A DNA stretch of 64,000 nucleotides, from NCBI GenBank assembly GCA_021927905.1, contig BLLK01000069.1:868001-932000 (forward strand), in the 5' to 3' direction. Each line of letters opens with the position of its first letter. Position 1 is the stretch's first letter. The notes beneath the pieces are model-generated. The model saw only the letters and a list, made by a program, of their open reading frames with translations. It was not told the origin of the DNA and did not search any database. Origin of the DNA: Chaetoceros tenuissimus (taxonomy: Eukaryota; Bacillariophyta; Thalassiosirophyceae; Chaetocerotales; Chaetocerotaceae). Shown piece by piece: positions 43,431 through 52,457 of the stretch. The position numbers and the translations under genes were made by a program.

Positions 43431-44717
43431 TCAATCAACATTAATACCATCGTCACCTAAACCTTTCATTTCCATCAATGCCTTTGCAATAGTACCTAGT
43501 TTATCACCGCTGACTCCTTGGGCTTCCATGAAAGCCAATGTTTCGGGTGACAATTTTGCGATAGCTTGTTCAGAAGTCATGTTCGTTCCTCCAGTTTCCA
43601 CTTTATCCACAGCAGCTCTTGCCTGTGCCATAGCAGTTTGTAGTCTACTAGGAGGGTTACCTCCAGCAGCAGCAGCGTCTTTCAGACTTACTCCAAATTT
43701 CCCTTCATAACCCTTTTCGAAATCTGTCTGTCTTTGAGACTTTCCTTGGCGAGCCTTTGCTATCCAATCTTCTGGATTCTTCCTCGGTACATATGGACGT
43801 AATCCAAACCGGGGTGCTCCATCCCACTCTGCTCCACAATTTTCTCTATAAATTTTCGCTACGTCTCCTTTTACAAATTCTTCACCGTCGGGTCCATACC
43901 GAATAGTTCCACCGCCAATTACAAGAGGATGTTCACCAAGCTGATGAGCGCATTCATCGATAGACCCTTTGCCACCATTGTTCTCTGCCAAAAAGGCTTC
44001 CATGCGAACAAAATTCTTTTGCTCCTCTGTTAATTCATCTACTGCATTCTTCTTTTGTTTTTCTTTCTTAGCTTTCTTCTTTTCCTGATTTTCAAGATGC
44101 CATTTACACGTCATTTTATGAATCATCCAGTGATGCTTCTGACAGGCCTTGGAACAATACGTGACTTCATCACATGGACATCGCAATTTCTTTCCAGCTC
44201 TTGGGCACATCGACTGTCCATCCAAGATGCAAACCTTTCTACTTATAAAGATACCATTATTTTCATTAAATTTCCGAAAGAGGGCATCATGTTCATTCTG
44301 CGTCAAATCACGTCCCAATTTATTTCTTTTACGTGCAATCATGTTCGGAAGTGTAAAGTCCACCATACAGATATCACAGTGTTCAGATCCATGGGCACAA
44401 AAGCTTGTCCCATCGTCATTATGAACATGGTCAGGTTCACTTCCAAGTTTCGACATGAACGTCTCTGTCACTTGGTCGCAGCATTTTGAGCATAAAGCTT
44501 CTGAACCTTTGCTCCATTGGTAAATAGCATATTCTTCGCGAGGAAAACTCACTTTGCATTGATGACAATTGCGTGTTTTATCAGTAGAGAATTTGGTATA
44601 CTCCGCACATCTGTAACATGATGGATTGGGCTTTTTCCATTGCTTCTTTGCAAATTCATCTTTGGTCTTTTGCTGGTGGCATTGACTGCATTCTTTCCTG
44701 TTTCTTTCTTCATTCAT
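43431..44717 (-). CDS. MYND zinc-finger protein with Stc1-like Cys motifs
   Basis: 428 residues in one exon. The N-terminal ~90 residues contain two to three repeats of the form C-x2-C-(x)n-F..W-(x)n-C-x2-C (CSQCHQQKTKDEFAKKQW; CHQCKVSFPREEYAIYQW), as in Stc1-type domains. A further Cys/His pair set (HCDICMVDF) follows, then a MYND finger around residues 175-210 (CPCDEVTYCSKACQKHHW, HKMTCKWH). A Lys-rich helix and an Ala/Gly-rich C-terminus with a UBA-like last segment (ETLAFMEAQGVSGDKLGTI) complete it. It is probably a protein-protein or RNA-associated adaptor. A partial duplicate of its 5' end lies just upstream. Confidence 0.75.
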   Translation of the reverse strand: MNEERNRKECSQCHQQKTKDEFAKKQWKKPNPSCYRCAEYTKFSTDKTRNCHQCKVSFPREEYAIYQWSKGSEALCSKCCDQVTETFMSKLGSEPDHVHNDDGTSFCAHGSEHCDICMVDFTLPNMIARKRNKLGRDLTQNEHDALFRKFNENNGIFISRKVCILDGQSMCPRAGKKLRCPCDEVTYCSKACQKHHWMIHKMTCKWHLENQEKKKAKKEKQKKNAVDELTEEQKNFVRMEAFLAENNGGKGSIDECAHQLGEHPLVIGGGTIRYGPDGEEFVKGDVAKIYRENCGAEWDGAPRFGLRPYVPRKNPEDWIAKARQGKSQRQTDFEKGYEGKFGVSLKDAAAAGGNPPSRLQTAMAQARAAVDKVETGGTNMTSEQAIAKLSPETLAFMEAQGVSGDKLGTIAKALMEMKGLGDDGINVD

Positions 44718-45455
44718 ATTTCTAATGTAGATGGTGCGTGGCGTTCAGATCTACTCGAATTAGCAATCAGAAAGTTTATTTTTTTAATTTAATGGTTGTG
44801 GTGGTGCTCTCGCCGAAAGAAAGGTGACATCTCTCATTTTTGGAAGAGGACACTCTATTTCTGTATCATCCACAATGACGATACAAAAGAGCACTGGATA
44901 ATTCGTTTTGTTCCCTATTTTTATGGACCAAGTTTCATAGTTTCATCACTATAGCCAAAAATAGGAACCGATAATTCATTAAACTATCTTGTTACCAACC
45001 ATATGAGCTTTTATGCTTGTTAAATGGTTTGTTATACCATATTCTTCTCGAGGACATTCCATTTTGCATTGGTGACAGTTACGCATTCTCAGTAGAAAAT
45101 TGGGTATATGTATTCCGCACATCTATAACATGATGGATTGGGGACCGCATTCTTTCTTGCTTCTTTCTTCACTCATATTTCTACTGTAGATGGTGGGTCA
45201 TCTTCGCAACAGATCTTACTCGAGTTAGTTTCTAAATACACCAATCAACATCAACAAGCAAGAAGAAAGTTTATTTTTTAAAGTTGTGGTGGTTGGTGGT
45301 ATGTTCTCGTCAAAAGAAAGGTGATATCTCTCATTTTTGGAAGAGTGATCACTATGGCCACTAACAGCAACCGAGAATTCATTACACTATTCTCAAAATC
45401 TTGTGTTCCCAACCATACGAACTCTTGTGTTTGTCAAATAGGTTTGTCATGGCTT
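44523..45455. repeat. Diverged ~0.5-kb tandem duplication (MYND 5' end + spacer + DGAT2 3' end)
   Basis: Copy A (about 44523-45037) runs from codons of the MYND gene through its upstream spacer into a remnant of a DGAT2 C-terminus (minus-strand KHKSSYGW then stop, near 45005-45035). Copy B (about 45040-45455) repeats the same order and ends in the functional 3' end of the DGAT2-like gene. Shared stretches include the TCTCATTTTTGGAAGAG block (44835 and 45331 regions). Copy B lacks about 75 nt of MYND coding sequence. This explains all of 44718-45381. Confidence 0.75.
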
Positions 45456-46422
45456 CGCAGAATTGCTGATGCATATCATCAACTACTTTGTCAAATTCTG
45501 GAGTACCAAGTGCTACACCATCCAATGGTGGTCGTATCGGTGAACCCACAGCATATAATAACTTTTTACGAAATGGTATCGGCAGCCCATACATTCCATA
45601 AAATATACAAATAGATGCCCGAATCAAGTTTGACATTTTCTCCAAAAGTGGAAGTTGTAGTCGCTTCAACATTTTCGATGCCCCAAAACAGTAAATTGGT
45701 ACGACTGGAAGCTTATGCTTGAGGGCCATTTTGATGAATCCCTTTCTATTCTTTAAAATGATACATTCTTCATCTGGATGCCGACCGGCTTTTGGAAACC
45801 CTTCAAACATTTCTGATATCCCACCTGGCGCCAAGCCTATCTTATCCCCATTAGCAAGAGCTCGATCAACTTCTATCCTAGATGCATCTACTTGACCTAA
45901 CCACTGTAAAATAGTATTTAAAAATGGATAGAACCTGGTAGCTGTAGCAACTACCGGTCGAAATTCTCCAAAATATTGCTTGGCCATATCCGTCAAGACA
46001 CCAAAACCTAATGAAAAAGGAAAGATTCCATGTGGCGAAAAAGCCAGTATAGCTCTATCTTTTTGTATATCAAAGTTCTGATCCATATGTAAATCCTCTG
46101 TAATGACTTGAAGAGACACATATCGCATCCATGACTTCCATATATTCCACTTTTTGAATTGCAATAATTGTCCTACTTTTGGATGTCGATGGGGACCAAG
46201 AACTGCACAAAGTGTCAAGCCTAATAATAAATTCCTATAAAATCTTCTCTTCTTTTCATCTTCTTTTGGTGTGTTTTTCCATTTCTTGTAAAGGTATATG
46301 AATAATGCTGGTATCCAGAAAACGCTTCCAATAATTGTCAATGATGTTAGTTTGACTATTAGTTCATCATATTTTTCCAGAGGGTATTCTTTATCCCGTC
46401 GAACCACTACAGCTTTTGACAT
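45382..46422 (-). CDS. DGAT2-type diacylglycerol acyltransferase
   Basis: 346 residues. An N-terminal hydrophobic hairpin (LTSLTIIGSVFWIPALFIYL) anchors it in the ER. The catalytic block is FSPHGIFPFSLGFG (SPHG in place of the fungal/animal HPHG), followed by LAPGGISEMFEGFP, NRKGFIKMALKHKLPVVPIYCFG and PIRPPLDG. All are standard DGAT2 blocks. It transfers an acyl group from acyl-CoA to diacylglycerol, or possibly to monoacylglycerol or wax alcohol, to make storage lipid. A duplicate of its last codons sits downstream. Confidence 0.86.
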   Translation of the reverse strand: MSKAVVVRRDKEYPLEKYDELIVKLTSLTIIGSVFWIPALFIYLYKKWKNTPKEDEKKRRFYRNLLLGLTLCAVLGPHRHPKVGQLLQFKKWNIWKSWMRYVSLQVITEDLHMDQNFDIQKDRAILAFSPHGIFPFSLGFGVLTDMAKQYFGEFRPVVATATRFYPFLNTILQWLGQVDASRIEVDRALANGDKIGLAPGGISEMFEGFPKAGRHPDEECIILKNRKGFIKMALKHKLPVVPIYCFGASKMLKRLQLPLLEKMSNLIRASICIFYGMYGLPIPFRKKLLYAVGSPIRPPLDGVALGTPEFDKVVDDMHQQFCEAMTNLFDKHKSSYGWEHKILRIV

Positions 46423-46838
46423 TGAAGCAGTGAAGGTAATCTTAGTAGATGGATAACATGAAGCAGAAGCTGGTATCTATTAATTTGAACAAGTATTGAT
46501 GGTTTATCTAGACTACAATTTGAAGTGAAATGTGAAATCTCACATAGCCTTACTAAACTTTTCTTAGTTCTGCAACTGCATTTCTCCTTCCCTTCTCTTT
46601 CAATTTTTGAATTGGAATTTGACTTCTTCTTTTCCTCTTTGACACGAAATTCTGCAATTTTTCTTCTTCTCCCTCCAACCATTCCAAATTCCGATGAAAT
46701 AAGAAGCATAAAGTTTATGTATGAGCCATAGATAATCTTCATCTCTTCCATACTTTTGTAGAAAGCATCCTTAGAATTGAAGTGGTGCTGGTCTGAAAAC
46801 TGTCGAAAATAACATCTTCATTTAAACAAATACGCATC
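46423..46838. promoter_or_regulatory. Divergent promoter, DGAT2 / EamA transporter 1
   Basis: 416 bp between two genes pointing apart. It is pyrimidine-rich on the plus strand from 46560 to 46680. No recognised motif. Confidence 0.3.
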
Positions 46839-48047
46839 ATGTCAAAGATGAAGAGAACAACAATTTTTCTCTTGTGTTCAATGCTTATAGAATCCCCAAC
46901 GCAGACTGCTTCATTTCAAATCGTATCATATTCTAGTATTCGGCCACTGCATAGCACATATACATACACTACAGCTCTCAATACCATTTCAGAGCAAACA
47001 TCCAAGGCATCAATCCAAGATGTGAATATTCAACTCGATGACAAGCTTGACATATCAACCAACGACCCAATCAAAAGTGTCACTTTGCAAACAAAAGAGC
47101 AAAATGTAAATGTGGCAAGATTGCTTATCTTACTAGCAGCATGTCTTTACGGAACGAATTATACTTGTATCAAAGTCTTGAGTGACAATATTCCTATCGA
47201 AATTGGATCATCGCTGCGATTTTTAGTAGCGTCATTCTCCACTCTTCCGTGGTTATTTCAATCTTCTCAGCATCTCGGAAACGATGAATCTAATGATTCT
47301 TCTACAGTTTCCAATGTAGATTTGGGAGTATATTTGGCTGGTGCTGAGCTTGGTTTCTACAATTCAATAGGATACATAGGTCAAGCACTTGGATTACAAA
47401 CTACACCAGCAAGTACATGTGCTTTTTTATGTTCATTGACAGTTGTCGTCGTTCCTTTGTTCAATATATTGGCTGGTAAAAAGATTTATGCACATGAAAT
47501 CAATGGAGCAATTTTGGCATTGGCGGGAGTGGCATTTTTAGAATTTGATGGATTAAAGGCTGACTTTCTAGCTGGGAATAGTATTTCCATTGGATTACTA
47601 TTTTGTTTATTGCAACCTTTGGCATTTGGACTGGGGTTTTGGAGATTAGAACATTTAGCAAGAAAATATCCTGATAATGGTATGCAAATTACTGCTATGC
47701 ACATGTCTTCTGTTGCAGTATTGATGTTTTTGAATTTAATGAACTCTTATGGATTACCAAGTATCGAAGAGATAACGTCTTGGATTTCAACACCCATTGT
47801 ATTGGGAGCTACTTTATGGACTGGTATTGTGACAACTGTGATGCCTACTTTCTTTGAAACCAAAGCTTTGAGAGCATTGAGTGCTAGTGAAACTACTGTC
47901 TTGTATTCTACCGAACCAATCTTTGGTACTTTGTTTGCAATTCTAGCTCTTGGTGAGACGTTATCCTATACAGGAGTTGCTGGTGCTACTTTGATATTAG
48001 GAGGTTGTCTCTATAGTTCCCTAGGTGAACACTCCGGCTATGATTAA
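46839..48047 (+). CDS. EamA/DMT-family transporter 1, probably plastid membrane
   Basis: 402 residues. A signal peptide (TTIFLLCSMLIES) ends in TASFQIV, a plausible ASAF-type plastid motif, followed by a Ser/Thr-rich stretch. From residue ~85 there are about ten membrane segments in the two EamA halves. The first opens with LILLAACLYGTNYTCIKVLSDNIP; the second ends in STEPIFGTLFAILALGETL and ATLILGGCL. The substrate is unknown for this branch of the drug/metabolite transporter superfamily. It is paralogous to 49349-50689, and the COQ7 gene lies between them. Confidence 0.8.
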   Translation: MSKMKRTTIFLLCSMLIESPTQTASFQIVSYSSIRPLHSTYTYTTALNTISEQTSKASIQDVNIQLDDKLDISTNDPIKSVTLQTKEQNVNVARLLILLAACLYGTNYTCIKVLSDNIPIEIGSSLRFLVASFSTLPWLFQSSQHLGNDESNDSSTVSNVDLGVYLAGAELGFYNSIGYIGQALGLQTTPASTCAFLCSLTVVVVPLFNILAGKKIYAHEINGAILALAGVAFLEFDGLKADFLAGNSISIGLLFCLLQPLAFGLGFWRLEHLARKYPDNGMQITAMHMSSVAVLMFLNLMNSYGLPSIEEITSWISTPIVLGATLWTGIVTTVMPTFFETKALRALSASETTVLYSTEPIFGTLFAILALGETLSYTGVAGATLILGGCLYSSLGEHSGYD

Positions 48048-48083
48048 AAATAAATCTTTTGAAAACGATAAGCACAACAAAAG

Positions 48084-48914
48084 CTAAATCCTTCTTGCCA
48101 TTTCTGCTGCAACTTTACTTCCAACTGTGACAATTTGAGACCAAGGTTTGATCCACCAAGAATCCAAGTTTTCATTGGCCTTCAATAGTTGATTCGCTGC
48201 ATCTTCTTTGTGGTGCACCTCGTCTTCACAGCAATGTTTCAGCAATTTCACAAGCTCCGGACATGCTTCCTCCTTTGTCAATGGATCAATTTGTTCATGG
48301 AAATGTTCTTCCACAAAAGATTCTACTGCTTCTACTGTGACATATAATGCTTTACTTCCACCAATCATGGTGGGTAAAAATCCAAGCGTCCAACCTGCCA
48401 TTTTCCAAATTGGAATCAATATAGTTCGTTTTCCCTTTGGTACTATTTTCTCGAACATGGCCAAGTGCTCACTTTCTGTTGCCATATGTGTAGTACAAAA
48501 TTCCATACTAGCCGGATCCGTAGAACGTAGATTGAGAGCACAGATTGCCCCTTTGTAAATATGCACTGCACCTGTCTCACCTGCATAGTTGGAACTTAAT
48601 TCTCTATCTAGCCAGTGCCAATTCGCATCTGTCTTTAAATATGACTGTCGTGCATCGTGAAGTGTGAAGCAACAATATCTAGCCTTCGTAGCTGTGCCTT
48701 GTGGTGAAGCTGCTTCATTTTTCATCCAATAGTCCATAATTTCATTCCGTATTGCTGTATAGTTGAACGAATCCTGTTTGCCATTGTCTTGTTGGTCTGT
48801 AGTAACTGTGTCCGATGTACTACAAGTACTACTTGTAGAAAATGCCCTTCCAGTAGATTTTAGTTTGATCATTTGATTGGTTCTTCGTGTAACGAGAGAC
48901 TTCGAAAACATCAT
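48084..48914 (-). CDS. COQ7: Ubiquinone biosynthesis monooxygenase COQ7
   Basis: 276 residues from ATG 48914. The N-terminus (FSKSLVTRRTNQMIKLKSTGRAFSTS) is a basic, Ser-rich mitochondrial presequence. The ferritin-like di-iron core shows Glu/His ligands in order: RELSSNYAGETGAVHIYKG, HMATESEHLAMFE, EAVESFVEEHFHEQI and CEDEVHHKEDA. COQ7 hydroxylates 5-demethoxyubiquinol in the inner mitochondrial membrane. An insertion of about 30 residues between helices 1 and 2 is limited. It ends 36 bp from EamA transporter 1. Confidence 0.92.
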   Translation of the reverse strand: MMFSKSLVTRRTNQMIKLKSTGRAFSTSSTCSTSDTVTTDQQDNGKQDSFNYTAIRNEIMDYWMKNEAASPQGTATKARYCCFTLHDARQSYLKTDANWHWLDRELSSNYAGETGAVHIYKGAICALNLRSTDPASMEFCTTHMATESEHLAMFEKIVPKGKRTILIPIWKMAGWTLGFLPTMIGGSKALYVTVEAVESFVEEHFHEQIDPLTKEEACPELVKLLKHCCEDEVHHKEDAANQLLKANENLDSWWIKPWSQIVTVGSKVAAEMARRI

Positions 48915-49348
48915 GATGACGAAAGTAGACAGACACGATCGGTATTTACTATATATCTTATGGCTAAGTTTGTTCGTAGGAGTATTGTAGTATCTGCAGG
49001 TTAAGGTCGAAAGATGAGTCAATTGTGAATTGTACCTAGTTTCCAGTTTCTCCTTCTATCGTCTTCTCGAACCGCAAGAAAAAGTGAGGTGGTCTAAACC
49101 GTTTTTCATATATGGCGGTTATGACGCCACTTCAAACAATGACGTGACAAGCGAAAAATATCAAATGTAAGGAAGATGAAAGAGCCATAATATGGTACCA
49201 TCATGACTACAAAGATAAAATTCTAGCAGTATATCAAATCGCTACATGATCTCGATTTTTGCAATTAGGAAGATTTTTTACATTTGCCGATAGCAACAAT
49301 TCAGTTATCAATTCAAAGTTAAGTTTAATTTAGTGTACAAAGTGTATT
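48915..49348. promoter_or_regulatory. COQ7 upstream region with CRE-type half-sites
   Basis: 434 bp. TGACGC (49122-49127) and TGACGT (49140-49145) lie 18 bp apart about 210-230 bp before the COQ7 ATG, a spacing reminiscent of paired CCRE elements. The rest is the 3' flank of EamA transporter 2. Confidence 0.4.
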
Positions 49349-50689
49349 TTAATTGATTGAAGAAAGGTCGACTTTTTTCATTTTCTCATCTTCCTTTCCC
49401 AAATTACTGTACAAACATCCTCCAAGTACAAGAGCCGACCCAATGAACCCACCTAGACCAAACTTTTCTCCAAGCACATAAGATGCACATAGTCCACCAA
49501 AAATTGGTTCGGTTGAAAAGAGCATGGTAGTTTCAGCAGCAGATAGTGTTTTAAGCGCAATAGTTTCCATTGCAACCGTTAGTGCTGTAGTAATGAGTCC
49601 AGTCCAAAGCAAAGACTTGACAATGACTGGATTCGACATCCATTCTTGTATTTGTCCCATTTCAGGCAAGGTTCCATGCGAAGTAAATAAGAATACTCCA
49701 AGAGAAGACAGAGCTATTGTGAACAATTGTGCAGCTGTAAGCTTCATTGCATCAGAAGGGTATTTTCTTAAATAATGTTCCATTCTCCAAAAGCCAAGTC
49801 CGAATGCTAATGGTTGAACAAGACTAAAGATATCACCTTGATTAAGGGGTAATCCATCACTCAACCCTTCCAATTCCAGCAAAGCTACACCAACCACTGC
49901 AAATAATGCCCCAATGATTTCATTTTTTAGAATCTTTTTACCAGTCAAAAAGTCCAATATCGGCACAGTGACAACTGCTAATGAACAAATAAATGACGAG
50001 GTACTAGCTGGAGTAGTCTGAAGTCCAATCGCTTGAAACATGTAACCAAAAGCATTCCAAGCTCCAACTTCAAGCCCACCAATCAAAGCACCATAATTAC
50101 AGCTCTCCTTTGACACATCTAATATATCAACAGAACACTCTTCACCACTTTGTGATGCCTGTTTGGACCATAACCAGGGTAAAGTCGCCACAGCTGCTAG
50201 TGAAAATCTCAAAAAGGTAGAAGCCTCCACTGGCATTTGTTCATTCAGCACCTTGACAAAAGTAAAATTCGTTCCATAAAGTGCAGCTGCTACCAATAGC
50301 AATATACGTGCTTGCCAGACTGTACTAAAGTGTGATTCTTCAATAGGCTCTGCAATGAATTGAGTCCCATGTTGTTCAAGCTGATGAGTATCATTGAGTA
50401 CTTGTTCAAGCTGATGAGTATCATTGAGTACTTCGATAAAGGTCTGGGAATGAATGAATTCTTCCAGGTCTTGCTGTTGATTCAATAGGTCAATGTCAAC
50501 TTCTGGTAGTTCCACGCTTTCGTCTAATTCTTTTCCAATGTAGTTGAGTGCAGATGAATGTTGAAATTGCTTTTCGTCTTTGCTAAACACTGCATTCAAT
50601 GCAGTACGAGGCTTCCGTATCGATGCTGGTGCAAAGCACTTGATTGTAGTCAAGGTCTGTATTAGTGTTGTGGCAAATAATAGCTTCAT
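49349..50689 (-). CDS. EamA/DMT-family transporter 2, probably plastid membrane
   Basis: 446 residues. The N-terminus MKLLFATTLIQTLTTIKCFAPASIRKP carries a clear signal peptide followed by FAP, the diatom plastid import motif. A hydrophilic region to residue ~125 includes a perfect 10-residue internal repeat (VLNDTHQLEQ twice). Two EamA halves follow (LLVAAALYGTNFTFVKVLNEQMP ... LFSTEPIFGGLCASYVLGEK, ALVLGGCLYSNLG). It is more similar to transporter 1 than to general DMTs. Opposite orientation suggests an inverted local duplication. Confidence 0.8.
   Translation of the reverse strand: MKLLFATTLIQTLTTIKCFAPASIRKPRTALNAVFSKDEKQFQHSSALNYIGKELDESVELPEVDIDLLNQQQDLEEFIHSQTFIEVLNDTHQLEQVLNDTHQLEQHGTQFIAEPIEESHFSTVWQARILLLVAAALYGTNFTFVKVLNEQMPVEASTFLRFSLAAVATLPWLWSKQASQSGEECSVDILDVSKESCNYGALIGGLEVGAWNAFGYMFQAIGLQTTPASTSSFICSLAVVTVPILDFLTGKKILKNEIIGALFAVVGVALLELEGLSDGLPLNQGDIFSLVQPLAFGLGFWRMEHYLRKYPSDAMKLTAAQLFTIALSSLGVFLFTSHGTLPEMGQIQEWMSNPVIVKSLLWTGLITTALTVAMETIALKTLSAAETTMLFSTEPIFGGLCASYVLGEKFGLGGFIGSALVLGGCLYSNLGKEDEKMKKVDLSSIN
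50372..50431 (-). repeat. Perfect 30-bp tandem duplication inside EamA transporter 2
   Basis: Bases 50372-50401 and 50402-50431 are identical. The unit keeps the frame and duplicates ten residues of the hydrophilic N-terminal region. It is recent, as no base differs. Confidence 0.9.
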
Positions 50690-51139
50690 GGTATTCTAAA
50701 ATGAGAATGATACGATTCAAAGGGAATGTTAGAGAGTTGAAGATGAAAAACATATCTTTGTTAGGTGCACTTTCAATTGAACAAATGAGAACACTAAATG
50801 GACTGATGGTATCAACGCTTACCTTTTTTTATTTGAAAGTGGATATGTACAGAAAGAGTGATTGCTAGCAGAATAATGTATAAGTTACTTTTGATGTCGA
50901 CTACTGACTAATACAATCAATCTCAATCAACAAGTAAGGTAAAGTGAGAGAACACAAAGAACAGTTGCATCATAAAGTCCTTTTTCACCAATGGTTGGTG
51001 GTGTCTGTTCGTCGGAGTTGAAACAAATGTTTTTCCGAAAAAAATTGAGCAGATGGAAGTCATTGACGTCATTGACTTCAACTGTACATCAGAACTTTAA
51101 TTGGCAAGTACCCTTGCTATCGTGCACCTCCTCATGAAC
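50690..51139. promoter_or_regulatory. EamA transporter 2 upstream region
   Basis: 450 bp with a full TGACGTCA at 51064-51071, about 375 bp before the transporter ATG. No convincing gene; the open frame at 50665-50868 is chance. Confidence 0.35.
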
Positions 51140-51346
51140 CACGGACGGCAAGAATTGGGGGGAAGCAACATCCCCGTAGACACGTACAAGTTATACCAGA
51201 ATAAATGGCCTATTGCTTCATAGCCACCAATTTTTACACGATGTGAAAAATACAAGATGGGACTTAACTCGTTCAACTCAACGATAAAAAGTTAATTAAC
51301 TTTCAAAATTTGATAGTTGCGAGTGCATAACTCGTCTGAAATGTAT

Positions 51347-51421
51347 TATCTAGCGACGGCAAGCTGTACATGTATTCATTACTAACATATCTGTATACTT
51401 GTGGCTCGCCGTCGCTGGATA
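51347..51421. repeat. Imperfect inverted repeat, 18-bp arms, 39-nt loop
   Basis: 51347-51364 pairs with 51404-51421 at 16 of 18 positions. The arms contain the GACGGCAAG word shared with the termini of the candidate element. It may be a subterminal repeat or fold as a hairpin in RNA. Confidence 0.6.
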
Positions 51422-51779
51422 TTGACTATAAAAAATGTTATGGCTCACTGTGATAGCTGCTTCATGACGAAAGAAGGGTAAAAGAATTCGGTCTTTCAAG
51501 CTGTATGTATTGCAACTTCAATTTGCTAAATACAGGTACCAATTGATCATGTAGGGAATATCCATCGCTCATATGATTACAGTTTTAGTATTAGGTTGTA
51601 GAAAAACAAATATGATTACTATATATCATTCCATGATTTAGGAACTCCTCTAGCGGCCGCCCAATGAGTCTATTCAGAAACAAAAGACTACTTTGAAAGC
51701 TTTTACAAATGCAAAGGAGACAGAATAGTTGATGAATATGGTTAAGCCGAAAGAATATGATTGAATTCAAAATAGTTAC

Positions 51780-51925
51780 CAGCAAGATCAAGTTTCTTGA
51801 CATCACAAGCAAAGGCGTAAATATTCGTTTCTCTTCTGGCACTCTTGGAGAAAACGGCAAAGACAACTGCAGCATATACAAACAAAATTGTTGCAGCAAA
51901 TAAAATTCTATCTAATACGAGAATA
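51780..51925 (-). other. Orphan exon-like segment encoding a membrane helix
   Basis: One frame reads ILFAATILFVYAAVVFAVFS followed by a basic turn and YAFACDVKKLDLAG, then a donor-like G|GTAACT at 51779. It looks like an internal or first exon, but no matching ATG or partner exon was found. It could be a captured gene fragment or an unrecognised short gene. The family is unknown. Confidence 0.3.
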
Positions 51926-52457
51926 AAAAATCTTCATTCAACTTTGTTTAACATCTTTGTAAATTAAGTAAACCAAAACTATGTATTGCACTCGTCTGTT
52001 GTTGAATGAACTTGCTCGCCACCATTTTATATTACAACAAAGTTGAACATTTTCGAAATTGCAAATAGATATTATTGAATTTTTGCGTTACATATGCTTT
52101 AGAGATGGAAAAATGAGAAACAACATGAGGAAACAGAACGAAATGGTGAGCTATTGAAAATCAAAGAAATTAACAATGAAACGACATTGTACAATGTGAC
52201 GGATAAATGGCCTAAATATCGTCAAATAGAGATATTTTAGCCCATTTATTGGGGGATTTAGCTTTGTTAGGAGATGTAACGGCTTGCCGTCCGTGAACGA
52301 ACGCATCATCACATCATGTCAACTTGACACCACCCGAAGCCCGTCAAAAAATCTCTTCCTCATAATTCACCACATAAAATGAAAATAGAATCTTTCCAAG
52401 AAGAACAACTAACAAAGAACATAGAATCTGTACTATTAAAACACAAAAGAATTGAAC

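Larger units (their letters stand above)
51140..52295. mobile_element. Candidate 1.16-kb non-autonomous TIR element
   Basis: CACGGACGGCAAG at 51140-51152 is matched exactly by its reverse complement at 52283-52295. The triplet AAC flanks both outer ends (51137-51139 and 52296-52298) as a possible 3-bp target duplication. Termini beginning CAC with 3-bp duplications recall the CACTA/EnSpm group, though CACGG is not canonical. Related GACGGCAAG sequences occur inside in both orientations (51354-51362; 51404-51416). No transposase is encoded. A 13-bp terminal repeat plus 3-bp duplication could arise by chance. Confidence 0.42.

Noticed and set aside
51591-51899. A 102-residue minus-strand open frame
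   Set aside because: It is in a different frame from the coding-like segment at 51780-51925 and reads through its donor; low-complexity translation.
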